Positions 1-11,680 of a stretch of DNA of 64,000 bases are shown in pieces. Source of the DNA: Taxawa tesnikishii (nom. ined.) (taxonomy: Eukaryota; Ascomycota; Dothideomycetes; Dothideales); assembly GCA_030247885.1 (NCBI GenBank), contig JAPDRO010000021.1:310001-374000 (forward strand), in the 5' to 3' direction. The translations under genes were made by a program, and so were the position numbers. The notes under the pieces are model-generated. The model saw only the letters and a list, made by a program, of their open reading frames with translations. It was not told the DNA's origin and searched no databases. Within the stretch, counting starts at the first letter, position 1. Each line of letters opens with the position of its first letter.

Positions 1-1444
1 CGAAGGCATCAGGAGGAGTTGTTTCGCCCTTGTTCTTCTAGCGGTGGATCGGGATCAGACATGATCATCCGCTAATTGATCGAGTACGAACCGAGATCTT
101 TCAGCGGTCAAGTTTAATAAGCACATCCTCACCACCCTCGGTTCGTTGAGAATGCAATGGCAATTGGTGCCAAGCCCACCCCTGGATCGCATTTCTAAAG
201 AACCGAGGGCGGCACAAGTGATGATGAGTTAAGAAGGATACGCTATCCATCACATCTGGACTCTTCGGGAAAATGCAGCGACTAACGATGCCTGCAAGCG
301 TGAACTTATGCGGTACAGGGGATCCAGAGACGGAAGGGGTGTTCGTGTCGACAGCTCGTACATGACGTTTTAGGTATCAGATTGACGTACGGAGAGACGA
401 CCGTGCCGTCTCTGTACGATACAGGAATGCGCAGAGACAGGGGAAGACGGCGCGACTGTGGATCTCAATGGCAGGGTCTGTATATAAACCATGCATGATG
501 ATAGGATCAAGCATTTCGATCAACGGGCGGCTGAACTGCATGATGACGATCCGGGGTCGAGGGTCTGGATCGTGCCGCACCCTTTTCCGGGGAAACGTGG
601 CTGCATACACAGTAACGGCCTCACCTCCACTGTTGCGTGATGTGGCTGGTGCAGTGATGGCAAATGACGGGATCAGGTGTTGTATAATAGACCATAACGA
701 CAAAGTCACTGGACATCGCCACAAAGAGCTGATAACATACTAATCGCGAACAGTGAGCACGGGTACATCCGCCAAGAGCCCTTCACGCGGAGTTTTCTCC
801 ACTGCAGGATGATGCATTGAGAAGACCTCCCGTGAACTGTAACCTTGTTTCTCGGTGGTGAGCTCTGCAGATCGTTACGTCCTCATGTGTATAGTCAAAT
901 GCTCGGTTCAGGCATGGATACCCTGTAGTACGATGCCAGCACAGCAAGTGCGATACCACGGCGACCTCCCCTACACCGCGGTCCTGGGGATAATGCTATA
1001 GGGAAGGCAATGGAGCTAGAGGATGCTCATCTCCCTGTGACGATCTGTCGGGCCTTTTCATTCCAGACCCATGTTTCTCAAAACACTAAAGAGAAGGCGC
1101 TCCAAAGGCTCCCCTGACCTAGGACATTGCTGCAGGGGAAACGCCCATGAAACGGCCCTGAATCTACTTCGTCGATGGTCCTGTGGGTCTCTTCCATCCA
1201 AAACCTGTTTTGGAAGACCTGCCTAGGCCGCGGGTTGTCTGCGATTGGAGTTGGAGACCATCCGCGCCTTCCGTTTCCATTCTTGTGGAGTGATTGAGAT
1301 GTCGCAGTAGTAAGGAAGGCCACGGACTCGTTGACGGGGTGCGCTCACTCGTGTGAGATCACATTTCATCAGCTCCCGGACTTGATGGTGAGCGAGACAG
1401 CCTTGCCGTGAGCTTTCCCTGTGGGGTCAGGACGACGACGTGGG
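1..1444. other. Intergenic, no gene seen
   Basis: No reading frame here shows a recognisable domain, fungal splice sites in a sensible order or a signal peptide. Short open frames exist on both strands but look random. The last ~100 bases are the promoter of the secreted-protein gene that follows. Confidence 0.5.
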
Positions 1445-1452
1445 TATAAAAA
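1445..1452 (+). promoter_or_regulatory. TATA box of the secreted-protein gene
   Basis: TATAAAAA lies about 97 bases before the ATG at 1549. It is followed by a C/T-rich, AUG-free leader ending in a CACC-rich stretch, which is typical of a strongly expressed fungal gene. This is a position and motif match only. Confidence 0.55.
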
Positions 1453-1548
1453 CAAGAGCGGATCCTGCTTCGATCAGCCATCAAAGCCCATCCAGTCTCA
1501 TCTCCCAGCTCATCCAGCTTCAGTTCCCATCAATCCACCTCATCAGCC

Positions 1549-2109
1549 ATGCGTTCTCAATCTATCCTTGCCCTTGCGGCCATACTCATGACCGCCACGG
1601 CCCTTCCCAACGCCACTCCAACCAGCTCGAAGACAAGCTCGAAGATAAGCTCGAAGACAAGCTCGCAGCACTCTTCCACCTCGACGCACAGCACCACCAG
1701 CAGCAAGACTTCTGTCGCCGCGTCCGCTACCCCAACCATCAACAACGGTCAGGTCTTCGTCAACCAGTGCAACAACTCCGGCGTCTCCATTGCAGACTGC
1801 ACTGAGCTGCTCAACATCGCCGCGCTGAACGGCAACCAGGTCGTCATTGGAGGCACCACCACGAGCGCTGCTGCCGGCAGTGTCAACAATGGCCAACTGT
1901 TCCTCAACCAGTGCCAGAACTCCGGCATCTCCGTCCTCGACTGCGCGGAATTGCTCAACATCGCTCTGTTGAACGGAAACCAAATCGACATTTCCTTGGG
2001 CGCAATTGAGTCGCTGCTCGCTCTAGTAGGACTGCCTACTCAGCTGCTTGGTGGATTGCTGGGCACTGCTACCAGCAAGCTCATCGCCATTCCAACTGGA
2101 GTTCTTTGA
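1549..2109 (+). CDS. Small secreted Ser/Thr-rich protein with duplicated Cys motif
   Basis: Intronless, 186 aa. Residues 1-19 (MRSQSILALAAILMTATAL) form a clear secretion signal. A Ser/Thr/Lys linker (about 20-60), likely O-glycosylated, is encoded partly by a 12-bp tandem repeat. Two copies of a ~37-residue module follow (about 65-101 and 106-142), each with the pattern NNGQ-x-F-x-NQC-x-NSG-x-S-x2-DC-x-ELLNIA-x-LNGNQ. Each module has two cysteines, so four in all could pair. The C-terminal ~40 residues are hydrophobic and Leu/Gly-rich. I do not recognise the family. Secretion, a small size and paired cysteines fit a wall-associated or effector-like protein, but that is inference. The start is the only ATG that gives the signal peptide, and a TATA box precedes it. 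Confidence 0.8.
   Translation: MRSQSILALAAILMTATALPNATPTSSKTSSKISSKTSSQHSSTSTHSTTSSKTSVAASATPTINNGQVFVNQCNNSGVSIADCTELLNIAALNGNQVVIGGTTTSAAAGSVNNGQLFLNQCQNSGISVLDCAELLNIALLNGNQIDISLGAIESLLALVGLPTQLLGGLLGTATSKLIAIPTGVL
1624..1668 (+). repeat. 12-bp tandem repeat in the Ser-rich linker
   Basis: The unit AGCTCGAAGACA is repeated almost four times (one copy reads GATA, the last diverges into CGCAGC). It encodes a repeating Ser-Ser-Lys-Thr/Ile linker in the secreted protein. Such a repeat can change length by slippage without breaking the frame. Confidence 0.8.
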
Positions 2110-2436
2110 AAGTCGTCTCTAGACGATTGCCGGGCTACCTTGTATAGAAACGAAAGGCTGGATGAGATAGGACGGAGAATGATACAATATGCATAACGAG
2201 ACTGTACTTACGCTCCTTTTGACGATGTTCGGCTTACAGCAGCATATAAACCACGTACGATTTACATCAATTTTGTCGCTTGCTGTTGAACCATGACCAG
2301 TGTGAGGACGACTCTGTTCCAGATTGTGGTGAGACACTAAGCTCCATTACGAATGCGTCAGCTTGCAGGATCCTTTTATGAAACAAGCGAGCGGTATCTC
2401 CACACATGCAGTCAGCACAGTGTTTGCAACACACCG
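2110..2436. other. 3' flank, no gene seen
   Basis: Downstream region of the secreted-protein gene. It contains no supported coding sequence and meets the end of the lyase relic on the other strand. Confidence 0.45.
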
Positions 2437-2787
2437 CTACCAATCGAGCAGCACACTATCCCACATGAAACCGTGCCACGTGGTGTCCCTCATCACAACA
2501 AAGCTGATTGAGTTCAATCCTTGTTTAAACGTGGCTGACCCGTTAAAATCGACCTGGAAGAACCTCCATTTGCCAGCCTTGGTAGCAGACCAGTAGAGCG
2601 AAAGATCGGACGCAAGGCTGTCTGTGACGTTGCTGCCTACAGCACCGCTTGTCAGGTTTGCGACCTTAACACCGTTTGCAAGGATGTCTGAGCTTTCACC
2701 AGATGAATAGCCCGCCAGTGATACGAACAGCGTTGCCATTTTGTCGGCTACGGCCCACATCTGCATAGGAGCTTTGCTCAATTGCAT
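2437..2787 (-). pseudogene. Rhamnogalacturonan lyase (PL4) C-terminal relic
   Basis: The 116-residue frame matches the last part of the C-terminal carbohydrate-binding-like domain of fungal rhamnogalacturonan lyases. It has the characteristic run from SLAGYSSG through LYWSATKAGKWRFFQVDF to the terminal WHGFMWDSVLLDW. A full enzyme has more than 500 residues, with a signal peptide, a catalytic beta-sandwich and a fibronectin-like domain. None of that is readable upstream: an in-frame stop lies three codons before the first Met, and the next kilobase on this strand has no matching frame. It is therefore a truncated remnant of a pectin-degrading enzyme. The identification rests on remembered family sequence and the final WDSVLL-W motif, and I am fairly confident of it. 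Confidence 0.65.
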
Positions 2788-3719
2788 GTTTTTCCTTCAA
2801 TCGGAATCATGGGCAAAGGAGAGTCGGAGAGGTTGTGTGAGTGCTTCTTGTGCTCTGTCTTGATGGAAGCGCCAACGAAGTGCACTCTTCGTAAACACAT
2901 CGCTTCAGTGCAACCCAGGTAAAGTGACAAGAGTAGTACTGATTGTATGCTTTCGTGCTTTGTGAAAAGGCTAGGAAATGGAGTCTTAAACAAGACAGGT
3001 CAGCCGGATGGACAAAGTTGACAAAGATTCGAAAGGACATGGCAATCGGAACCGGCATAGGCTATTCCGCTCTTCCAGCCCCCTTCGTCCTGCAAAGCTA
3101 TTTATGGGCCGGATAATGTGCCCGCTGGCGTTCCCGTTAACGATGCTTGATCTCACGACTCCCAGTACAGATGAGTCAGGCAGGCTTGGCGCATATTGGG
3201 CAGTTCGTCGCTTGATGTTCCGGCGTCTCCATTTACACGAGCTGCTCATTGTCCGGCTCCGTTTGAGTATTGATATTGGTGTTCCTCAGATCGAACAGAC
3301 CAGATTGTGGATCGTCCGGAGACTTCAGGAGCACAAGCTCGACCAAGCCTGCACCTACTATCTGCAGACCATATGGTAGTTCGAACCAAGTAGGCGTGTC
3401 TTCTTTGATGGTAGCCCTATCGCAAGCGTAGCAAACGTCGCCACCTGGATAAACCCAGTCTTTGGGTTGTCCTGAGTCACTGGAGATGTTCTCCGCGTCC
3501 GAATCGCTATCATGTTAGCAATATTGCCTGTTGGCTGTGCCTTTTGGGAATGTCGACGACTGAAAGTCGACGCGTCCGACTTCGCACAAGCTGTCTGTGC
3601 GCACGGGACGCGATTGTCCAATCACAGCAGAGTCATCTGTAGCCTTTATCTGGGTCTCTAACAAACCCCATCTAATCCTCTCCTCCTCTTCTCCCACTTC
3701 AAGGCTTGTTCGCTGCAAC
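2788..3719. other. Upstream of the lyase relic; no intact gene
   Basis: Several short open frames occur, none with a domain I recognise. The minus-strand frame at 2986-3249 has a Gly/Asn/Ser-rich stretch that could be decayed lyase sequence, but the match is too weak to claim. Confidence 0.35.
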
Positions 3720-3806
3720 ATGTCTGGGGTATCATTCCTTCCCCAGGCCCGTCAACTCATAAAGGTTCTTCGTACTGCAGTTGTACACCGTGACAACGTA
3801 GAAGAG
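3720..3806 (+). other. Possible orphan first exon
   Basis: An ATG at 3720 opens 29 codons (beginning MSGVSFLPQARQ) that run into a perfect donor GTAAGC at 3807, after a pyrimidine-rich leader. No downstream acceptor joins it to the monooxygenase frame or any other good frame. It may be a leftover exon of a lost gene, or chance. Confidence 0.2.
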
Positions 3807-3948
3807 GTAAGCGGCCCTCCAAGTTGAAGTCTAAATCTCATTACATCATGGTGCGTGTGAGTACGACCTGGCTCCGAAAGGCCTTGGATCTTCTTGTACG
3901 GAGGCGACGGACCTCAGCATCACATATAGCATTTGACGGAACTCGAAC

Positions 3949-5863
3949 ATGGCAGCATCCAAGCAGGTCGACGTTCTCATTGTCGGTGCTGGACCGTCAG
4001 GCCTCACAGCCGCATTGCTACTGGCTCGCGCCGGTATCAACAGCATTGTCATCATCGACAAAGGACCCATACCGGTTCAAACAGGACATGCAGCTGGCCT
4101 ACAGCCACGGACGGAGGAGATATTGCATACCCTTGGCATCTACCTCGATCTCGCCAACGGCGCGGGACAGGTCGTGGAGACGGCATTCTGGGGTCCTGGT
4201 GGTCCTGATGGTGGAATTAAACGAACCAGCGTCGCTCCGGAGGTGACGAACGAAACACCTTACCCGAAACTCACGGTCCAACATCAAGGTCAAACGGAGA
4301 AAATCCTGAACAGAGAACTGGGCAAGCGCGGACACTCTGTTCTTCGACCATATGAGCTCAAGCTATACGAGTATTCGAAAGGGTCCGATTACCCTATTCG
4401 AGCCATTGTTCACAACGGTATCAAGGGTGATTTCGAAGTCTGGGAGTGTAAATACATTCTCGGCGCCGACGGGGCGAAGAGCAGGTGAATCAAGCAAGTT
4501 ATCTTGCTCAGATCAAACACAGTACGCTCATCTAAAACAGCACTCGTACCGCCGCAGGGATCGACGTCCAAATCAATCAATCTGAAGACACTTGGCTGGT
4601 AGTGGATGCGCATGCAGACACAGACTTCCCGGACTTCCGCAGACGAGCCGCGATTCAAACGGAACACGGCAACCTGATGATCATCCCGAACCCCCAGAAC
4701 GGCATCCGTATATACATGCTCATACAAGAAGAGGACTTCGAGGAGCTCACGGCTAGCAAAGCTGCAGCACCGGAGCAGTCGGATGTGATCTTTTCGATGC
4801 GCCGAAAACGAAGATCACCTCCTTACTAGATATCTACCGCAAGCGATTACCAAAGATTATGCACCCTTACCGTATGGATATCAAAGACTGCGAGTGGATC
4901 AGCCAGTACAAGGTCGGACAAACGATAACGGAGTCCTTCTGGGATGGCCGCAGCGCCATACTCCTCGGCGATAGTTGCCACTCGCACTCGCCCAAAGCCG
5001 CTCAGGGTATGAACACCGGAATCCAAGATGCACACAATCTGGCCTGGAAGTTGGCTCTGATTCTCAAGGGATTTGCGGGGCCTAAGCTCCTGGAGATCTA
5101 TGATCAGGAGCGCAAGCACATCAGCAAGCAACTGATAGATTTCGACCAAACCTTCGCATCTTTGTTTGGCACACAAGAAAAGATCAACTCCCCAGAATTT
5201 CACGATACTTGGAAGAACAGTCAGGGCTTTACCAGTGGATGTGGGCACCATTATCCTGCCAACATGCTCGTACAGGGACAAGAGACGCCCTCATTTATCG
5301 CAGCCGACGCCGCAGATCCCCTGACGCCGGGGAAGCGATTCTGCCCAATCAACCTCATAAGACACATTGACGGATGGCAAGTGAACAGTCTCGACGACAT
5401 GCCGGCTAACGGAAACTTCTACGAGATCATCTTCCCCGGAAACATCTCCTCCGAACCGCGCAGGAGCGAATTCAACAAAGTCTACAGCTTCATAACGTCG
5501 CCCAACTCTGCCATCACCAAGTACAACGGTACCCCACCCAGCAGTAACGTTACTGGCCCATGCTGGGACTTTGAAGACATCTACACGCCAAGCGAGGGCA
5601 ACAAGGGCAAGATCATTGACGTTTTCATCATTCACACCGCAGACCACCTTTCTGTGGAGTTACGGCCTGAGTTTGAGCTGTGGAAGTACCGCTTTTACGA
5701 AGACAAAGAGGCCAGGGAGTACAGGAAGCTAGGCCTCGATCCTAATAAGATCACAGTGGCTATTGTAAGGCCAGATGGTGTTGTTGGGCTGCTGTGTACG
5801 AGCGATGACATGGGCAAGAAGGTCCCAGAGTACTTTAAGGGGATCATGGAGAAGAGTAGATAG
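3949..5863 (+). CDS. FAD-dependent phenol 2-monooxygenase-type hydroxylase
   Basis: Predicted flavoprotein aromatic hydroxylase (NADPH + O2 + phenolic substrate to ortho-hydroxylated product). Exons 3949-4484 and 4541-5863; the 56-nt intron joins GAKS to TRTAAGID. The N-terminus has the FAD dinucleotide motif VLIVGAGPSGLTAALLLARAG (residues ~11-31). The conserved GD motif region reads LLGDSCHSHSPKAAQGMN. The last ~170 residues form the thioredoxin-like dimerisation domain typical of phenol hydroxylase, ending with a conserved VRPDGVVG strand. The frame is broken at the T run 4791-4794; one further T gives VIFFDAPKTK and an uninterrupted 619-aa protein (1860 nt), so I regard the break as a base-calling error. 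The substrate cannot be deduced, and no catabolic cluster surrounds the gene. Confidence 0.85.
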
Positions 5864-6218
5864 GGTTAGAAATCCGTAGCGTCCCAGGTTTGGACACGAT
5901 GATATGCAAGAAAGGAACTATGATCTTTGCATTGGCGTATTTGCAGAGTGTAGGGTGCGGACTGAAGGTTCGAGGACTAACACTTCTCGCTAATACCGTT
6001 CTGGAACCTGCTCAAGCCCCCTTGGCTGTCCTCTCCCCACTATGTTCAAGCTTGACAGCGGAACCTTCTCTCACCCCTTCTCATCCTCCCCATTCTTACC
6101 ACCGCGGACCAAATGCGCAGCCATACATCACGCCCAGAATGTCCTGTCAAATTATTCGGTAATCCGAAAGCAATGGCCCGTGGTGCACCAATGCACTACG
6201 GCGCCGAGGAATGCATTT
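5864..6218. other. Intergenic between convergent genes
   Basis: Space between the 3' ends of the monooxygenase and the membrane-protein gene. No coding evidence; presumably the 3' untranslated regions of both. Confidence 0.45.
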
Positions 6219-7515
6219 CTACCACGTTTTGGGTTGCAAGATCCTGACATGATCTTTTGGCGCTTCGAGAGACATCCTGCCGGTTGAAACAGCCGATTCT
6301 GTATCGTGCATTACATCGCTGGATGAGGCTATAGCTACCGGTAACAGCTGCACCTGATCCCCATGCTCGTGGTCTTGATCATGGTCGTGGTCCTCAGCCG
6401 TAGCCGTCCGAGCTTCTGCCGTGTATTCAGCATCGAATGCGCGGAGTAAAATGAGTCCACAAACTCACCCTCGAATTCCTCCAAAGCCGTGAGTATCGGT
6501 AGGAAGAGCAGCAACAGCGGCAAAATCTGGCCGAAGCTCATATTTCTCTCGTCATCCCCATCCATCCATCTATACGTCCCAAGAGCCTGCTGCGAGCTCA
6601 AGGTTTCCCCACCAGCACTACGGTAGGCACAACTGCACCGATAGCACACCCCAATGTAAAGCTCGACCAGCGTCCTTTGAGTAAATAGAACGCCGCCGAA
6701 AGCAGCGTGAAAACAATCCCAATCAAAGCCCATACCCCAAATACAACGCTCTTAATGCTGAGATTTTTCCCAAAGTCATCGTTGTGCCTGTGGAGGTGAA
6801 ACACGCAGTACACGTAGGACATGCTGTCAATATCCACTGCCGCGTTACCGAGGCTGACGATCACACCATAGGATATCAGAAGCAGGGCGTTGATGAGCAT
6901 GCACGAGATACGGATCTTGCTCAACCTGCGATTTGCTTGGAAGTACGGACGCAGATTGAGGACGGTAAGGAAATGCGTCTGATGTGAGATGGACGCCAGC
7001 GCGTAGACGGTGGCCCAATGGTGGAACGACATGTCACACACCTGCGCCCATCCTGCAACTTGGATGCCGATGCCGGTGGCTAGCTGCTGGTCGGAGAAAG
7101 ACAGAAGTGTTTTTCTCAGAAACCGGATCCATCCATCCCGCGTGACCGGATTCGAGCCGTGCGAAGGGATGATGCTTTTGTAAATGCTTCGTTGTTTCAA
7201 AAGCAGAATTACCTGAGACCATGTACGTTCGAGGCTGAGCCACATCTGACGATTTAACTTGGCTATGCTGCCAGCGGATTGAGGGTCGAAGTCGCTGTAG
7301 TAGTCCAAAGACAGCAGCACTGGTGGTATCATCATGGAGATGATCCATGTGAGCAAGAATGAGAGCAAAACCTAGCATCATGGCTCAGAAATCTTGAAAC
7401 ACGGTTTGAGGACTTGCAGAAGACTCACTCCGATGCCTGCAATATCGGGATTGGGTGCAATCGTGGCGTTCCAAGCAGGTGACGAGCAATTGTACGTATG
7501 GTTGGAGCAGAACAT
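6219..7515 (-). CDS. Fungal integral membrane protein of unknown function
   Basis: Four exons on the minus strand: 7429-7515, 6634-7371, 6469-6586 and 6219-6415. The sum is 1140 nt, 379 aa. Exon 1 encodes a Cys-containing extracellular start (MFCSNHTYNCSSPAW) ending NPDIAGIG, a pattern I associate with a family of uncharacterised Pezizomycotina membrane proteins. About six hydrophobic segments follow, including LLSFLLTWIISMMI, HFLTVLNLR flanks, LINALLLISYGVIVSL, SVVFGVWALIGIVFTLLSA and the last one FGQILPLLLLFLPIL. The C-terminal ~65 residues are cytoplasmic-like, with a His/Asp-rich patch (EDHDHDQDHEHGD) that may bind metal. The introns of 57 and 53 nt have good consensus. The 47-nt intron 6587-6633 is the least certain; a nearby donor would give a 35-nt one. 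No enzymatic motif is visible. Confidence 0.7.
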
Positions 7516-8043
7516 CGTAGACCCGCAGAGCAGCCGTCTGCTTTAGGACTGTGTTGTTTCAAGCCAGAGCTTTCTGGAACCAAGTTTTTACCTATCGTGA
7601 TATGTGGTACTCCCAAGACACGACCATGAACAGATAAACAGAATGCGCGCGTTGCCCCGGTGCTCAGCCCCATGGGGGCCTTAATACGTAGGTGGCGCCC
7701 TTATCGGTTTAGCTCTGTCCAGCTTCCTGTTTGGTGTTTTCGGCTTGACGACGAGTGATGTGCGGCGGAGCGGTCGAGGAAAATGATGAGGTTGTTCTGC
7801 AGCTGTCTCGAACATGCACTGGGGTAGTAATCAGCAAAGTCTGCCTGCATTGTGCAGCCGACGCTCATTACAAAAGGCAGAATATCCCAGCCGGTCGTAA
7901 GCGCTCGAGGGTATCTTACTATGATACAGCATACAGGCATTTCTCCAACCATAATTCCGAAACCAAGATGTCCAGCCATATGCAGCGCAACTCCCATACT
8001 CTAGCATCATTTTCCACTCTAGATTTTCCCTTCCCACTTCACC
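7516..8043. other. Promoter region of the membrane-protein gene, no gene seen
   Basis: Short open frames only. The region holds the promoter of the membrane-protein gene at one end and the 3' end of the ataxin-10-type gene at the other. Confidence 0.45.
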
Positions 8044-11000
8044 TCATTTCTTCGGGTTCGCCTTCGCCTCGAACTTGGCTTCAAATGCCTTATCCAGCTT
8101 CGCGAGCGCATCCCTCTTATCTCTGTCTAACACCATCTTCTCCCCCAACGGCAGGTCCCTGAGCGCAGTCTGCATGAGCTCCGCCGCCTTCTCAGCCGTC
8201 ATTTTCGTCGTCGTCAACGGCTTCTTGCTCGGTCCACTACTCACTCCAGCAGTACCACCGTGAACGTCCTTCCGTCTGAGCCCTACCTGCCCCTTCCCAT
8301 CCATGAACGTCTCGTACCCATTTGTGTCAAGCACTTCGCGTGGAACCGCACCCTCGGCGTAATATCCCGCGCCCGTGACGCTGTTGCCAGCTCCTTCCAA
8401 CCCTCTATTCGAGCTGGCCATGCGTTTGATGACCGCTGCATTTTCCTCATTCCCCTCGACCGCAAAGCGCAGGCACATGATGGCGTGTTCGCGGATGTAG
8501 GGGTTGTGTTCGTCGTGCTTGCAGCAGCCGACCAGGGCCTCCAGTCCGCCGTATCGCCGCACTTGGTCTTGGACTCCTTTGTTTTTCCAGATCAGGGACG
8601 AGAGTACGAGGACCGTGAGTTTTTCAGGTTTCGCCACTCGAAGTCTGAAGGCTCGTCTTGTGGGTCTGTCGCATCTTCGGGAAAGGCGAGCGGGGTCTCG
8701 GCTTCGTAGATGGGATTGTCGGGGATGTCGGTATGTGGTACTGGCGTGGGCAAGGGGACGGGGAGAGGTGGGAGTGTCGGGTTTGAGTCGGACGAGACGT
8801 CGAACGGTCGCTCCACGCTTACTGGAGTCGGCTTTTGTCCGGCTTTGCTGGGTTGAGAGCCTTCCGTTGTTGGTTGACCAGGCTTCAGGCCCGAAGGGAG
8901 CGGTCGGTGCGGCAGCGGAAGATGTGAGGAACCGCCCGTCACCAGCTTGGGTATGGCGGCTTCGAGCTCTTTGAGCAGCGTCACCAATTCACTAGCAACC
9001 TCCCATTGCGCCATGACCTCCTTCCATACGTTCTCTTCCGTAAGGACGGCGAAAAACTCGAGGTATTGGTACACTCCCTCGTACATTCGTTCCATGTCCC
9101 AAAGGTTGAGCGGGAAATCATCTGGTGAAGCCAGACGTTGATGAATCTTGCCCTGCAGGAATATGAGCGCGCACGTTTGCGGGATGATGTGCTGACGGAA
9201 CTCGGTAAAGATGAAGTTGACTATGTGAACGTCCACTTTAAGCGGGTAGCCCACGACGCTCGGAATGCCAGGCGCGTCGGGCGGTGTGCCCTTCGAATTC
9301 TCGGCACGAGTGCGGAAGATGTTGGTGAGCAGCTTCATGATCACTGCCTGTGCCGGGGATATGATGTCCTTTGACCGGGATTTGCTGCAACTAAAGCGTC
9401 AGTACAGGGTGCTCGAACTTGCGTGAATTAACCTACTCCCTAAACGCATGATAAGCGTATGGCATCAGGCCATTGACAAGGATCGCCTCCATGATCTTAA
9501 CCATGAACTTGAAGTACAGCTCTTCTTCTCGCAGATCCCAAGCTGCAACGAATATCAGAAGCTCCCTAAGCAGATTTTTGCCGTTGTCTTGGGCGAGGAG
9601 TAAATGACATCGGACGGTATGCATGTTCACAATGGCTTTGTTTTCTTCCGAGGTGTTATCGGTGTCTGGTCGTATGCAAGGCACAATGCCAGACATGACA
9701 ATCATTGGCAGCACCTCAATCTCCGAAGGACCGAGGATAAGAGGAACGTCGGTGAGTAAGCCTCGCCCATCTTCAGTAGAGCCAGGATACTCTTCGTCTT
9801 CTTCACTTTCTTCCTCGCTCTCCTCTTCGACGATCTCATCAGCCTCGTCGGTTCGACCATCCTCATACACCGGGGATGATGGTGAAGCAATTGGAGATGC
9901 TGAACTGGCGGTGTGACCCTCATGTGGGACAGGAGAATAGCTTTCTAGACGTTTCATCAGCTCAGCCTTTCCACTCTCCAAAATCTTGGTGCCAGCAGCA
10001 GCACTGAAGTGCATGTTGTAGTCCTCTGGAGCAAGCGGTTTGGTGTTGTCTATAGTCTGTAAGAATTGATGGGAAACTGCCAACGCTGGTGAACATACCT
10101 TTGCCATTAACGAACTGCAAGCCATCTGCACCGTAATGCGGCAACTCAAGCGGCGTCACTTTTTCCATTTCTCCCTCGTAATGCTCGGACAGTTGTTCTT
10201 CGATCTGTGCGACACGAGCGGTAACGTGTTGCTGCTGCAGATGCTGAGCGGCAGCCTTGTCGCTGCCGTTGGCTTTGAGGTTGTTGTATACTGTCAAATC
10301 CCGCTCGTACCGTTCCATAAGCTCATCGTAGTGCCTCGACCACAGCTGCTGATCCTCCTCGGAGACTCTAGCCCACATACTCCCCAAAATCTTAGCCACC
10401 TCAGCCGGAGTCGCGTCCGGACCGAGCTTCTCCCTGACCTGGGCGGTATGGTGTTTGACAAAGAGCACGAACCCGGACACAGGCCGGGCAGGAGGATGCG
10501 AGCCGTCGTTTGCCTCTAGCAAGCGCCTAGCTTTCAGTGCCTCCGACGCCGCGTCCACCTTTGCTTGGCTCGTCTCTCCCAGTGCGACCAGAATGTCATT
10601 GGTCGATACCGGCGGTTCCGGTATCCTGTTCCTCATAGACGACGGGCGATTCGGTGATCCATCCTCGTTCTCGAACCTGCCCTCAGTCGCGTTGTCGAAC
10701 AGGGCCACCCAGAGCATCAATTTCCTCCGCTCATTCTGTGCGACCAAGTTATTCAGGAATTGTAGACAGGTGATGAGTAGCTTCTTGTAAGCGTTAACTA
10801 TCCACTGCCATTTTTCTTCATCTCCGGTCCCAGCGTCTCCATCAAACCCTCTTGCCGTCACCCTGACGCAGCAGTTGACAAGCCTGAACACCTCCTGCTC
10901 GAACGTACAGTCTGCCGCAAGATCTTGTGCTCTTTCTCCGATAGTCAAGACGTTCCTAGCAATCGAAACCAAATCATTGAGCCGCTCCAAATCTTTCCAG

Positions 11001-11421
11001 AGGCCAGGGTAATGCGCTGCGATTAGCGCGCCGGAAGTGCTTTCGTAGTCCACAGAAGAAGGATCCCAGACAGCGAAGGAGCGGCGTTCAAGGGACGGAA
11101 TGGCGGCGCGGAAAAGGGTGACCATATCGTTCCAGAACCGCTCATCGGTTCCTATAGCTTCCCTGTTGTACGATATCATCAGCCCTAGCATCCTTCTCCT
11201 CCAATCTCTTCCCGGGATATCACCCACCGCACCTCGGCCTTCTGAGCTGTCTTTTTGAGCGTCTCTTTGCAAACCCGCTTGTCCAGCATCTCCATGGTCG
11301 CCTCCTTCATAAAGCTTGGTGATTTGAAGTGTATCGTATACGGAGGCAGGGCGAGGCGCACGAATATGCTATGCGCGTGAGCCATTGCGGCGTCGTGACT
11401 GTCTTGGGTTGTCGATGGCAT
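8044..11421 (-). CDS. Ataxin-10-domain protein with internal HMG box
   Basis: Proposed exons 11228-11421, 10099-11162, 9437-10049 and 8044-9384 (introns of 65, 49 and 52 nt). The N-terminal third is armadillo-like (FWNDMVTLFRAAIPSLE, ..LITCLQFLNNLVAQNE). An HMG box lies at residues ~291-357 (PVSGFVLFVKHHTAQVREKL ... LWSRHYDELMERYERD). An acidic Glu/Asp stretch and a long helical region come next. The end carries the ataxin-10 C-terminal signature (VRRYGGLEALVGCCKHDEHN, PYIREHAIMCLRFAVEG). The frame breaks at the run 8620-8624; one more base gives EWRNLKKLTVLVLSSLIWKN and exactly 1071 codons. The first exon is the least certain; without it, translation could start at 11191. Ataxin-10 relatives act in cytokinesis or vesicle-linked processes. 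The role of an HMG box here is unknown, and two fused neighbouring genes remain possible. Confidence 0.7.
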
Positions 11422-11680
11422 GGCGGCGGATAAGTTGAGAGTGTCCTTGGAGACAGAGGTGTCTGCGCAGAAGCCTCATCAAAGATCCTCTCCTCCACAC
11501 CAGTCCACCGCAACAACAGGAAGAGGTTTACTGATTCGTCGATTGCTACTGCGGAAGTCTAGTCGAGGCAAGTACGTAGAAGGCTCCGCAGAATTAACCG
11601 AACTTTAACCGGCGTTTTGGGATCACCACCACCTTGTCCTGCCCTCACTGCCACTTTTCCAACCTAACATTCGGTAACAA

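Noticed and set aside
3720-3948. Joining the orphan exon at 3720 to the monooxygenase
   Set aside because: All available acceptors lead into the wrong frame or a stop; the monooxygenase has its own good start.
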